Positions 48,957-60,889 of a stretch of DNA of 64,000 nt are shown here, piece by piece. Location of the stretch: NCBI RefSeq assembly GCF_950023065.1, contig NC_088679.1, positions 434,001-498,000 of the forward strand, given 5' to 3'. Within the stretch, counting starts at the first letter, position 1. The number at the start of each line of letters is the position of its first letter. The notes under the pieces were generated by a model. It saw only the letters and a list, made by a program, of their open reading frames with translations. It was not told the DNA's origin and did not search any database. The DNA comes from Planococcus citri (taxonomy: Eukaryota; Arthropoda; Insecta; Hemiptera; Pseudococcidae). A program made the translations under genes and the position numbers.

Positions 48957-50713
48957 AGGTACCGGACGCGTACCTACGCGTAGTTTTGGAGTTTTGGCAG
49001 ATGAAAGGAGTGCACTGTGGTGCACATATGCACATGCACATGCACATGCACTACGTTAGGTATCGTACGTGGACCGAGATTGCGGAATGATCACTTTGTA
49101 AAATGAACCGATTCGCGAGATTTGCAACAATTGTCGTCGAACACGTGCGAATAATACGAATTATAAAAAAATAGGTACGTAGATACCTAAACGAACGAAC
49201 GTGTTATTTTTTCATTAATTGATGGCGAAACAAAAAAAAAACTTGGGCAAAAATACGGCAAGTAAGCGCGAAAAAAAAAACTATACCGAAGTAAGTATAT
49301 TCGCGTGTAAACGACTACGACTACGAAGACGAAGAAAATCGTAAAAAGTATCGCGCGCGCTATTCTACGAATTTTTGGGCACACCGAAACGGGCACCTCG
49401 AGTACTGGAGAGTAGGGCACGAGGAACGCCGACACACTGATTCTCGAATCTCGATATTACGGTACGTTTTTTACACATTAACGCGAACGCGAACGCGAAT
49501 ACGAACACGAACACGAACACGAAGTCGAACTCGAACACGGACGCGGACCGCGGACCGCGGACCACGGATCAGCCGAGCGACGCACCGAACGGCTTACGGG
49601 GCGTTGGGGCGTTACGTGTTACGTTTACGTACGCCTCGTCGACGTCGACGTCGACGTCGAGCAGACTTGTATGTACGAGTACGAGTCGTACAAGATTGTA
49701 ACGGCTTTCAGCTTTGGCTATGGCTTTGGCTTTGGCTGTCGCTGACTCGCTGGTCGTCTTTCTTGTGGTCATGACGATGACGATGACGATGACGATGACG
49801 CTGACGCACCGCACCGCACCGGTTTACACATGCGCACCGCCGCTCCGCTCCGGCCTACCATACCATTCTGTTCTGCAAACATGAGAGAAAAAAATTGCCA
49901 TCATTAATACCTACTCGGCTACTCGTACGAAGAGAAGACCAACTTAAAAAACGGCCGCAGCAGACTGCTCATCTTTTCATTCTTTTTTTCCTGCACGCTG
50001 CACACTGCACAGCATTAGCCCAATCAAGGCGAACCGGTTCTATACGTGTGTATTTGATCGACTACATCGATAGGTTTAGGTGGATAGGCGGAGGAACTCT
50101 GCAGTATAACAATTGAAGAGTCCATCCACCAGTACACACCACACACCACACACTACACAATATACTAGTACAATATACGTATTTTAAAAACACGCTCGCA
50201 TATGGTAGGTCTGCGAACGACTTTTTTGTTCTTCTAAAGCGATTAAAAATGTTTCGAGTAGTATAAAAACTCGCCGGAGCCGTAGGCTCCAAAAAGGTCA
50301 AACTGCGATTATTTTCGAGTCGGTTGATCGTGTCGCAAAAAACCGCTTGGTATAAATGCGGATGCGGGTACGGGTACACGGTACAGGTACGGGTGGCTTT
50401 TTTGAAAATCTGCCGCCGCCGCGCCGCTTTCGTAAAATTAGCAAATTTGTCGAAAATTTACTCTCGAACACACTGCTGGAATTACGTACAACGTGCAACG
50501 TACAAGGTAACCATAACCACTCAAAATGGTCGAGAGTTATAGAAACTAAAGTTCATTTTTGGCTATTCCGGTGTGATTTGAATTTTCTGGAGAAAATTGA
50601 GAAACCGCTGCAGCTGCCGCTGCGGGTTCTAGAATGGCTCACAGTCAAAACTACTCGTAGTAGTCGTTGATGTGTGAGAATTGAATTGAGGGATTATTCA
50701 TTTCACACTACCT
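48957..50713. other. Gene-free DNA with short arrays
   Basis: No supported coding sequence. It includes ACATGC hexamers near 49025-49050, CGAACG/CGAACA hexamers near 49482-49520 and GATGAC hexamers near 49775-49800. Confidence 0.45.
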
Positions 50714-50993
50714 CAGTGGCGTAGCCAGGATTTCCTCAAGGAGGGGGCAAAACCAGATTTTTAGGCATGAAAAATCTAAATGAAGGGTAATTTTCTGGAA
50801 ATCTATTGCGATGTGTGGTGATTTCATGAAAATGAAGATAAAATTACTGCTCGAGCGAAGCGAGAGCGAAAATTTTCAAGAAAAATGGGTCCAAACAACG
50901 AAAAAACGTCCATTTTTGCATGTTTTCTTTCAAATTTTCGCTCGCAAGGGGGAGCATGGCCCCCTTCGCCCCCCTCCCTTGGCTACGCCACTG
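50714..50993. mobile_element. hAT-type MITE with perfect 8-bp target duplication, 280 bp
   Basis: The left end CAGTGGCGTAGCCAGG is matched at the right end by CCTTGGCTACGCCACTG. Ends of this sort are common in hAT elements of invertebrates. CACTACCT stands on both sides (50706-50713 and 50994-51001), the 8-bp duplication expected of hAT insertion. The body contains a CGAGCGAAGCGAGAG core at 50852 related to the 157-bp repeat, and G/C-rich GGGGGAGCATGGCCCCC near the right end. No transposase is encoded. Confidence 0.93.
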
Positions 50994-51001
50994 CACTACC
51001 T

Positions 51002-54000
51002 AGTTCATTTTGCTGAAAAAATTTATACTTGGTGAAAAAGTTCAGACATCGCCCTTGAAAAAAGTTAAATCAGAATTTTTAAATTTTTCAGAATTGGCCG
51101 AAAATTCAAAAATCAACTCGAGCATCCGAATACGTATTTCGGTTTCGCGGATTTCAAGACACGCCCGACGCTTTTTCAATCTACATATACTCGTAGTTTG
51201 GTTTCGTTCAAATCGGAGATAAGAGTGTGAGTTTAAAAGGTCCCCTTGCAAGTACAACGAAATCTTGCGAATGGTATAAATACGATGCAGATAAAATACG
51301 TACGGAACGTAACGTATAGGCCTAATAAGGTCTGTACAAGAGTACGACTACGAATGCAGAAGCGCGAATAAAGAAGGCAGCAAAGCGAAATAGTTGAATA
51401 AGCGAAAGACCTGACGATTCCGAGCGAATTATTCGCTATTAAGAAATCCGAGAATAATCGGATACTTCGAATAGTCTACGACGCGATGGCACAAAAAAGT
51501 ATAGCTAATCGAATGAGTTCCAAAATTGTGACGGAAAATCACGGCCATTCTCAAGGTGAAAATAGCGCGTATTAGGAAGGTAAACCGATTTATTTAAGTA
51601 ACGAACAAATAAAAATAAATACCCGTACACAAAAATAAAAAAAAACACATCTACGCGATGAAACTCGAGATCGAATGTGTCTCTATTCTGAATTTATCAG
51701 TTCAAAAGGATATACCTACATACACACAGACTTTAAGGTCTACTTAATACAAGCAAAAGACAAATGAATACACGCAGACAGGTGCTATGTAGGTACAGGG
51801 TACTGGGCAGATAATTGGGTAGCAATGAATTGGCGATGCGATATAAAAGTACATATACGAATACGAGCTTGGTAAAAAGGCTTAGCGTGATACGTCGAAG
51901 AAGAAACGAAAACATCGATAAAGCGACCGAGCTATGTACGTCAATCGCCAATTTAATGAAGTCGGCTGATGGCGGCGGCGGCGGCGGCGGCGGCGGCGGT
52001 ATCAGATAATGGCAATCACTCATTCGAGCAAGTTACCATCGCGACATTTACAAGTAACAACTTGTTCGACATTTGGCGTTAATAAATACAAAAATAGGTG
52101 CACGGTGCACTACACGCTAAATAAAATATTATGTACCTAATAATAACCTTGTACATACGCGTACGAGTACGAGTACTCGTACGTAATAATCACCAACGAG
52201 CAAGTACCCGACCAAAGATGGTTGGCGGCTGGCGCTTTAATGCGAGTGCGAGTGCGAGTACAACGACGACGCGACGATTAGAAACGTTTACACATGTAAT
52301 GTATAATGTAATGAAATGCAACCGCACCGCAACACGAACGACGACGCGGCGGGCTTTCTCGTTGCCAAGAAATGCAAATTGCAAATTACTCGAGATTACG
52401 CAAAAGTAGCGAATCGCGACGAAACCATAAAATTTAAAACGGATTAAAAGTCGATCGAGCTGTTCTTTCAATAACCACACATTAGCAAATTCTATCGTAA
52501 AATTTCCGAATGCCAGCAGCCAGCACGTAATCTCGGTTATAAGTTAAATACCAGTACCTCTACCTACGTAACATTTGTTCGTAATTCACTCCATTGCCAA
52601 AGCAAACAAACAAACAAACAAACGAGCACGCAGAAAAAACATTAAGGGATGCGAATTACGAACAACCAACAACCAAGTATGTACGTGCAGGTCTCTCACG
52701 AGTTGGTTTGAAGAGACACACGATAAAGAGCAGATTCAAATCATCCACTCGGCGTGAATAATCTTAACGAGGCGTGAAAATTAAAATTGTTTCGGCGAAT
52801 AATAATTATACCTACCTACCGATCGAGGTGACTCTTGCAACAAACGAGTGAATCGTTTCAATCTTTTTTTTTTTTTTTGCCGGCTTGCCGGGCTGACTGC
52901 GCGCAACAAAAATCTAACGACGCCATCGTTAAATTGTTTCGCTTAATATCTTCGCTAACGTAATATAGCTGCGAAAAACACGCCATAAAGAGGAGAGCTG
53001 ATATTAATGTCAGAGAAAAGAAAACACTTACCTTAATAGCGGCAATCGTTTCGAAAAAAATTACCCCTCGCCTCTCACCTCGACCGTTAAGTAAGTATAT
53101 TTTTCACAGCGCGTCGTAATCGTTGCTTTTTAGCAGCAAAAATTTTTCACTTATTGAAACCTTTCTACCATTAACGCATCATCAACAATAAATCATATAC
53201 TCGAACGCGCGCGCGGCCAAATCTAATAAAATCCACCGAGTACAATTCGTTCGCTCTTCAACACCATCGCCATCGCCACCGCCGATGTGAAAAATGAATC
53301 GTAATTATTGCGCGCTTCCTTTTCGCTTCTTCTTCCTCTTCGACTGCGCTCGTACTCGTAATGTCTTTGTTCGGAAAATTTTTCACTTCAAATACTTGTA
53401 GCCAGGCCTGGCGATGGCCGATGGAGTAGCCGTAGCGCGTACTTTTCAAATTGATAATACGTACGTACGTACACAATTACACATACCCAAATATCTTCAG
53501 TATCAGTACCTAGCGTATACCTATGCGGGTTAGTTAGGAGCATAACAGCAAATATATGCGTACCTATGCGAGTTGACGTCCCAACAGACTCGTGTTATCA
53601 CGATAAGAAAAAAAATCGTACAAATCAGTTGCGATGGGGGGGGGGGGGAAACACCGACAGTAGGTAAGGGGTACTAGGTGGTAGGTCTAGGTACATATGA
53701 TACCGACGAAAAATTTTCAAATAGGTAAACCTTTTCCTCGGAAAGTTTAGGGGAAAAATTACCTAGGCTTTCCTCGATTCGAAAAAACATAGCATCGGAT
53801 CATTCTATGTATGTATTAGTACATCTGATGAAGTACGACTAGTCGAGTACCTACCTACCTGTACCTACTTTCAGCAAAGGTACATGTTTCAAACTCCCTT
53901 TGCGAATAGTACTAATTATGACGCGACGAGTAAGAAAATAATAAAATAAAACGAATAAACGAAAAAGTATGATAAAAATTCCACTCGATATCGTAATAAA

Positions 54001-54102
54001 TAATAGGTAGGTAGTTAAAAGTTGGCTACTAAATAACGCATATTCGCGTATTACTTATAGTGTTATTCTTATACGTATACAGAAATTAACACGACTCACA
54101 TA
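51002..54102. other. Gene-free DNA between the last MITE and PMS1
   Basis: No coding exon is supported. There is a GGC triplet array at 51971-51999, CAAA units near 52598-52622, a T-run near 52863-52879 and a G-run near 53637-53648. Octamers thin out towards the gene cluster. A minus-strand ATTAAG|GTAAGT near 53031 looks like a splice donor but has no supportable exon. PMS1's 3' untranslated region should lie just below 54103; no AATAAA was seen on the minus strand within the first few hundred bases. Confidence 0.5.
51971..51999. repeat. (GGC)n triplet array
   Basis: Nine to ten tandem GGC triplets, the window's main CGG-type repeat. Confidence 0.95.
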
Positions 54103-57100
54103 TCATATCTTGTGTAGATTTATAGAAATAGGTTCACCGTGAGGGCAAATTTTCTTTTGTAACATACACTGCGCCCAGTACTGCAGCAGCATCTTTACTT
54201 CGGTCGCTTCCTTCGGTACCGACTTTTGTTCGCACGCTTCTATCACTTTATTCTGAAACACCATCGAGTAATACATAGTATCTTTCGCAGTTGGCGTATA
54301 AGAATACCTATATATGTAGGTAGATAACGGTATTTCTAACCAAAAGTATTTTTTTAATCGCCTCGGGTCGACACTGTTCGAGATCTCTAAATTCCATCGC
54401 CAACTTCAACGTTTCCATAAAGTTGTCGATCACGTTGAATCCAGTTTCCGTCGCGATTTCGGTAATCAGCAGTTTGAACGAATCGTATTCTATAATCGAA
54501 TACATATTTTAACGCAAATTTTGCGCCATAAGAAAAAAAAATTATAAAAGAAAAAGAAGCCCGATCGACGAAGCGACGCGACCCGACGCGACGTACCTTT
54601 TCGAATAACCGCTTTGAATCCATTCTTCGTTACTCTACAATCTGATATAATGGACACTGATTCGTCAGCGAAATCGTTGGTTTGTTCTAAAGTTGGAACA
54701 AAATTCCACAAATCTTCGCCGATAATTCTGCGGAAGCGAAAAATACCGAAATAATTAGGTAACCGTTCGATTCTAGGATTTTTAACTTTTAATAGTAAAA
54801 AAAATCTTACTGCGAAGAGATTTCAACCGGTTCGTCCAACTGCTTCAACGGTACACCGGAATTGCAAATGTAACGATGCAGTAACACGTTTTCTCGTAAA
54901 TGACCAACATCCACGATGCCGACATCGTCGTTTAATTTAAACAGCCATCTCGTATCATTTTCCAACAGTCCTATTAAGGTAATCTTGTTTCCCGTCGAAC
55001 GTTGGCTGTTAATAATTACGAAGACGACACATTTTATCGTACCACATAGAAATGTTAGAGAAATAGCGTAAATACCCGTAAATTACCACAGACGTCCGGG
55101 TAGTTTCATTTCTTCGAGGATTTTATTGGCTGAGATCGCCAGCGCCAACGTTTTCCTTTTAAACGTCTCCTTTATTTTAAAATCGGTAATCGATTTTTGC
55201 TTCATTTTAATAGAATCTTCCGCGTAATCTTTCTTCTTATCGTCACGAAATTCGCCCCAGCGATTGGCTAATTCTCTAGCTACCACCGCAAATGACGCGC
55301 CTGGTTTCTCTTTGATTACTGATTACACACGCGAAAATGAAAATGAAGTTTAGTCGTAGTACAATTCAACCAGCAAGTACCTACATATCTCAGTTTTTAT
55401 CGTTAAAACGAAATGAATTTTTACTTTCAGATCGAACTCGATGAGCAAAATTTGAAAAACCAGCCAAGTCCTTACGTCCTTCTTCGCTACTCTCGATGGT
55501 ATTCGCATCTTTATATTTAGCGCCACCTACACCACGAATCAGATCGAGAAAGAATTAACCACCAAGAATCTATCGATAGCATTCGAGATAAGTTTGTAGG
55601 TATGCATGTACAACTTACCATTGGAATTTGTATTATTTTCAGATTCGTTCTCAGCAGCTGCTCTACGATCAGAACTGTTCGAACCGTTGAATAGAATGAC
55701 ACCACCCTGCAGTACGGAATATTTGGACATAGAACAAAAATAACAAACGCATTACGTAGGTATCAGGTAATTAAAAGTAGTTCGCAGAAGACATCAGACA
55801 TCACTTAAGCTTGGTAGGCGTTGGCGTATGTACTATGAACTTGAATAAAAAGTTGAGAGTCGGTGGCATGTACATACACAGAAAACGAATGCAAACTCAC
55901 TTTCAACGGTTCGTCAGCAATAGTAACGTGTCCTTTGCTCCATTGGGACGGGGTAATAGAATCGGCGCTTAGTTCCAAATCGTTTGGTTTTTTTGCACCA
56001 TCTTCTTTTGCAAAGATGGACCACAATGGTTTGTCGCAATTCGAATGATTTGATTTGGCAACGCTATTAATCGAATCGCATGCAACCAGCGGTCTGTTTT
56101 CTCTTTCCAAAGATGACCGTTCGACGTTCGCCTTCTCGTCGTTGTTGTTCAAACTGCCAGCTACTAACGATGATGATAATGTATTATCGCGTAAATTCGT
56201 ACAAAAACTATTTGTTCGATGACCGTTCGAAATTCTCGAGCTATCGTTTTCCAGTAACAAATCAGTTCTCCGGGCTGACGTCGAGTTGAAAATACCGCGA
56301 TTCGAATATGGAACTGATTTATCGTTTGAAGCGGAGCTCGAATCTGGGCGATTATTTAGATCAAAAGTACCGTCCTGTTTTTCATTCGTCGAGGTAGAAA
56401 GCGAAATTACAGGTTCAACCAGAAGCGGTAGATTAATATCGGCTAATTCTTTTACCGCTGTTTCGCTACTTGCGTTAGATTTTTCGATGATTATGCTTCG
56501 CATTTGCGAAACGCCTAGATCACCGTTGTCGGGCAGACTATCATTTTCCTCTTGTAGTCTGGGTTTCTTCGAGGGATTTAGCAGCTCATCATCATCGAGT
56601 AACAAAGATTTCATATCATTCCCGGTGGATTGTTCGTAAAAATGTCGCATTATCGTTTCTCTGACTCTTTTCAGTACTTCGTCCTGCGCAATTAATCGAC
56701 AATAACAGACTAACCGTGACCGGATATTTCGGTAATGACTACGTTTTTAATTCGAGTACGTATTCTCGAAATACATACGTGATCTTTGATGAAAACTTTA
56801 GTTTTATTAGGTTCCAGGTTGACGTCCAACGATTCCGGTGGTAATTTCAACGATAACAAGGTCAACGGGCACTTATTAATCGGTAACGTGGAAGCGTATA
56901 AATGGCTCATCTCTTCGAATACCACCTAAAAAAGCAACACGATCAGAATACAACAGAAATGGCGGTGCTTCGAGTTCAGTATACTTAGTTAAGAATTGAT
57001 AATAACCTTCTCGATTTTCTTATCTTTCACCGGACGTTGGTTAATATAAAACAAAACAGCTTCGTTGATGGGCTGTAGCAATACTGGCAAATTACAATCT

Positions 57101-58162
57101 CTATTCGCGATTAACATTTCAATGGATATCTGCCGATTATACAACGGAATCGAATCTAAGTATATCGAGTTAATTACTCGTATTTTCTTAAGCCGATTGG
57201 ACAGGGCGAACTTACATTACCAAAACTACACTGCACATCCTTCAAATTTTTCAATACCGCACTCGGATAAACTTGCATCAAGGACTGTCTCACCGAATAC
57301 ACGGATGTTTTGTGCCAAATCAAACATTTATTATGAGCCAACGTTACTCGTAGTTTGGGATGTATGATGGACAAATGTTTCACTACTTTTTCTACTTTCT
57401 TCAACTCTTCGGCGGCTTTTCGAGTGCTTTCGTAAAATTGTCTTCTAACCGGAATGTTTTTAAACAAATTCGTGGCCGTAATAACAGTGCCTGAAAATAT
57501 ACGCACGAAGTAATTCGATAAGTTTGCGGAAACGCGATTACCCAACCCCATTAAGTAAATCTAGACTCTGACTCACCGATCATTTGATGAGAAGGTTTAA
57601 CATCGCGAACTGTTCCGTTATTGTCGAAGATATAGGTTGACGCTACGTCATCGTGCTCAGTCTTAGTGGTAATTGAGAGCTGGGATACGGCGCACAAACT
57701 ATGAAGAGCTTCGCCGCGAAATCCGTAGCTGTGCAGACGTTCTAGAAATATACATGCTCCCGTAACAAATGCTAACGAATATCAAATCCAACTAATTACA
57801 ATGGCCTGTAAGTGCGTACCCAACTCGTCGAAATTACGAATTTTCGATGTATAATGAGGTAAACAAACGTAATTCATATCCTCGGTTCCGATCCCCGCGC
57901 CGTTGTCGCGTATTTCAATCTTATCCAATCCATTTCTTTCCTAATACAGTCAACGTGAAAGTTTGATTACTCGGTCAAGTCAAACTATACAACTTTTTAG
58001 AATGCAATTGGAACAAACGATTACCAGCTTAATATCGATCACCGTTGCTCCGGCATCGAGGGCATTTTCCAGCAGTTCTTTCACAGCAGACGAAATTGAA
58101 TTGATGACTTGAGCACTACTGATTTGTTTGATAACTCCGTGAGGTAATTGCTGGATAGACAT
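54103..58162 (-). CDS. PMS1: PMS1-type MutL homologue, DNA mismatch repair, 14 coding exons
   Basis: Nuclear mismatch-repair ATPase of the MutL family, expected to pair with MLH1. Exons by hand: 58162-58025, 57940-57820, 57741-57577, 57490-57221, 57155-57006 (edge uncertain by one), 56925-56779, 56683-55901, 55706-55619, 55526-55425, 55318-55087, 55005-54811, 54727-54597, 54489-54341, 54252-54103. All junctions are GT-AG and in frame, giving about 939 residues (human PMS1 932). The GHKL ATPase has KELLENALDAGAT (Glu29, Asn33), DNGAGI (58-63) and YGFRGEAL (92-99), then the MutL transducer domain with FKNIPVRRQFY and INQRPV. A Ser/Asn-rich linker follows, then an HMG box (about 641-700; IKEKPGASF, ANRWGEF). 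The C-terminal MLH1-binding domain ends in CPHGEP. The HMG box and the absence of the DQHA-type endonuclease motif separate it from PMS2. The start ATG has G at -3. Confidence 0.95.
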
Positions 58163-59467
58163 TGCTGCACTTCATATGAGGTGTTTCTTATGTGGTACGT
58201 ATATCTACTCAATTCTCGAAACGAATTCACAGTGCTAAATTGAACAAAATTGAATAAATTAAACGCAATAATAATATATAAATATTCAAACATGAACCAA
58301 ATCAAACCTTTCCGAGTGATGAGATGAAAAAAACCGCGGTGAACGCAAAAATGGAACAAACCAATGAACAGCGGCACGGATCAGGTGTTTTTTATCAATA
58401 CACATAACTTTCACAGACTGTCGGTTAATGGAGTGGAATGGAACAATCGACCTATAAAAACACTTTTTTTTTTTTTTTAAAATAACGCCAACTTTGAAAG
58501 TTTGAACTTACTCCAAGTTTGATTTGAATTTTTAAAGACGTTTAAAGTTTCTGCTTTCTGAGAATGAATGAATTTACAGAATTAGATCATTAGAATGAAT
58601 TGAATACCTAAGTACGAAAATCTTGAAAAGTGAATTCAAATTTGGAAAGCAAAGGGACTTTGTAATTTATTGTTCTTCGACTTGACTTGAAGCTCATCAC
58701 TCATCAGGCTCTGCACTTGCTCTGTAGCGTTGTCTCTATGCAGCCTTGCAAGCCGTGAGGCCGCTCAAAAGTCAAAATGCTCAACGCAATTAATCAATTA
58801 ATGATAGGTATCTACTCGTGAAGTAATTCTCATCTCAAACTTTGTTTGAATTGATTCGGATTTCGGGGTGAAACTCGGAGCCAAATTCATAGTCTTTTTT
58901 TCGATGATTCGCTTCTCAGTATTGAGAACTTCGTTTTACGAATTCAAAATTTTAAAACAGCCAAAAGCCTAGCACTCAGTTTCTGGAGTTTGGAGAAAAT
59001 TGTTGAGCCTAGTCAAGACAAAAACAAATACCAATACGATAGCTCTTATTTAGAATAATTATTCATCAACAGAATCGTATACAGCACATAAAAGAAATAC
59101 AATGAAGGGACAACAAGTAAACATTTTTTTTGGTGCATTACATAATTATGTAGATTATGTATCCATAAATAACCCCAATATGAGCAACCGCCATGAAATT
59201 TCAAATTACAAAATAATGTCACACGCAGTACACGACAAGAGTACTAAATGTAGGTAATCAATCGTCAATTTGAAATCAAAATATTCGCATAGAAATTACG
59301 TATGTACTTGTATATGTGTAAGTGCAGGAACTATGATCTGTATTGTAACACACTTAGTTTCACTAATGCGAGAATTGCAAACCTCTATACAGAGATCAAG
59401 AAAAGTTACATGGTAAATTGTTTAAGTACGCTGGTAAAAAATCATTCGATGAAGTTTGAATTCAACT
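58163..59467. other. Intergenic DNA between PMS1 and riboflavin kinase
   Basis: This AT-rich stretch should hold the PMS1 promoter (just above 58162) and the riboflavin kinase 3' untranslated region (below 59468). A poly-T run lies at about 58467-58478. The octamer is absent apart from a related TACTCGTG near 58813. No exon or RNA gene was recognised. Confidence 0.5.
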
Positions 59468-60248
59468 TCAAATCTTGGCTTGGACACCATTAACAGAATC
59501 TTTGGGACCATCCTTCTCTTCACGATTGGATAGGCTTAAATTGAAGAATTCGTGATTATGATACGTGCTATACCTTGATTCATCTAGTTTCTGATTTGCC
59601 TCAGCAATGTCATCGTTGATTTGCTTCATCAATTCATCTAGAAGAGTACATATTACATAATGTAAAATTCAGCTGCATCAAATACCTACTTTATCGAAGA
59701 ACTCTTTGGAGCAATTACTGATTTTTTCATACTTTGTTTTATTGGACGTACCTTTACTCGTGAAATTTAATTCCGGCCTTATGTAATCTAGTATTACAAC
59801 TTTCAAAGTGGAGTCGTAAAAATCTTGAGGGAATTCGTGTAGTATATGAGTTTCCTTTATGAAAAATGGCAAACATATTAAAGACCTCGAAGTGTTACAA
59901 ATTTACAAATCCATATGAACGCCGTTTCAATACTTACAATCGATCGTTTTACATTCTTATAAAACGGATTCCATCCTATACTCATAACCATTTTATATAC
60001 AGGCCCTTCTTCCACTTGAGCCCAGCCAAAATAAACACCAGAGATAATCTCTTTAGGCAATAGTTTCTCTACATTGTCATCGAAATTGGCTAGAAAATAT
60101 GAAAAAAGTCTCTTTAAAAAATTGATTCGATATTCCTCGATATAGAAAATGAATTAAAATTACCTGTAGGACATCCTAACTCTTTGGATCCTCTACCGAA
60201 TCCTTTGCACACTTTCCCTTCCAAGAATAGGGGCAAGCCATTACTCAT
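59468..60248 (-). CDS. RFK: Riboflavin kinase (ATP:riboflavin 5'-phosphotransferase), 4 coding exons
   Basis: It phosphorylates riboflavin to FMN, the first step from vitamin B2 to flavin cofactors, in the cytosol. Coding exons: 60248-60164, 60089-59938, 59854-59752, 59637-59468; all GT-AG, phases consistent, 169 residues (animal enzymes about 155-165). Signature features: GFGRGSKELGCPTANF (16-31) with the PTAN nucleotide/Mg-binding motif at 27-30, SGVYFGWA (45-52), SIGWNPFYKN (65-74), and ETHILHEF starting at Glu80, the position of the catalytic Glu in the family. YIRPELNF and a charged C-terminal helix DELMKQINDDIAEA follow. A leader exon near 60415-60445, ending TCTGTT|GTAAGT, can splice to 60274 just upstream. 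There a four-codon upstream ORF (ATGAAGAACAGCTGA) ends seven bases before the start codon and could damp translation. No adenylyltransferase domain is fused, as expected for eukaryotic monofunctional enzymes. Confidence 0.96.
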
Positions 60249-60445
60249 GATCCTCAGCTGTTCTTCATTTACAACTAAACACAGACCAAAATGAATTACA
60301 CTAGTTGGTAACAAAGTGAAGAAAATTGTAGCATGAAAAGAAAAATTTAACAGCCATTGCATCGAGAAACAACTTATCATCTCATCTACACATCAACTTT
60401 AACAATTCACTTACAACAGATACGACTCCAAACTGAACGTCCGAT

Positions 60446-60889
60446 CTGAAAGAAAGTTATTACTTAAATTAATTAATTGCTCCGAAAAAAAAGAACACGA
60501 ACGAAAAAATTTCACACACGGCTTTCTCAGTCACACACAGGAACTGATAACGTCAAGTCGATGCTGATAACAGAAAAATTATTTTGATAAGAGAAGAGAA
60601 TTGAATGACAATTTTCGTTGTTGTGCCGAAATCACGCACAATTAAAGAAAATTCAAATTGAAGAGGTTTTCACCGTTATGTTATACATCTTTACGTGGTA
60701 TAGAAAATTATATTTGGTTAAACTCTGATCGTCTCTTCGTATGAACCGAATTTTCAGAAGAATTTCATTTGATTTGCGAGGTTCTCTGCGGTTCAACTTT
60801 ACGCAAGATAAAGGTTATAGATAAATATTTTTCGTTTCGTAAATACTTCAACTTAATTTTTCTGTAAAAAAACGAACATCTATTAAAAA
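60446..60889. promoter_or_regulatory. Shared divergent promoter region of RFK and the PHPT1-like gene
   Basis: The riboflavin kinase leader points left and the phosphatase start codon points right, leaving about 440 bp between them. This region must contain both promoters. It is AT-rich and lacks TACGAGTA octamers. No convincing TATA box, initiator or factor site could be assigned by eye. Confidence 0.5.
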
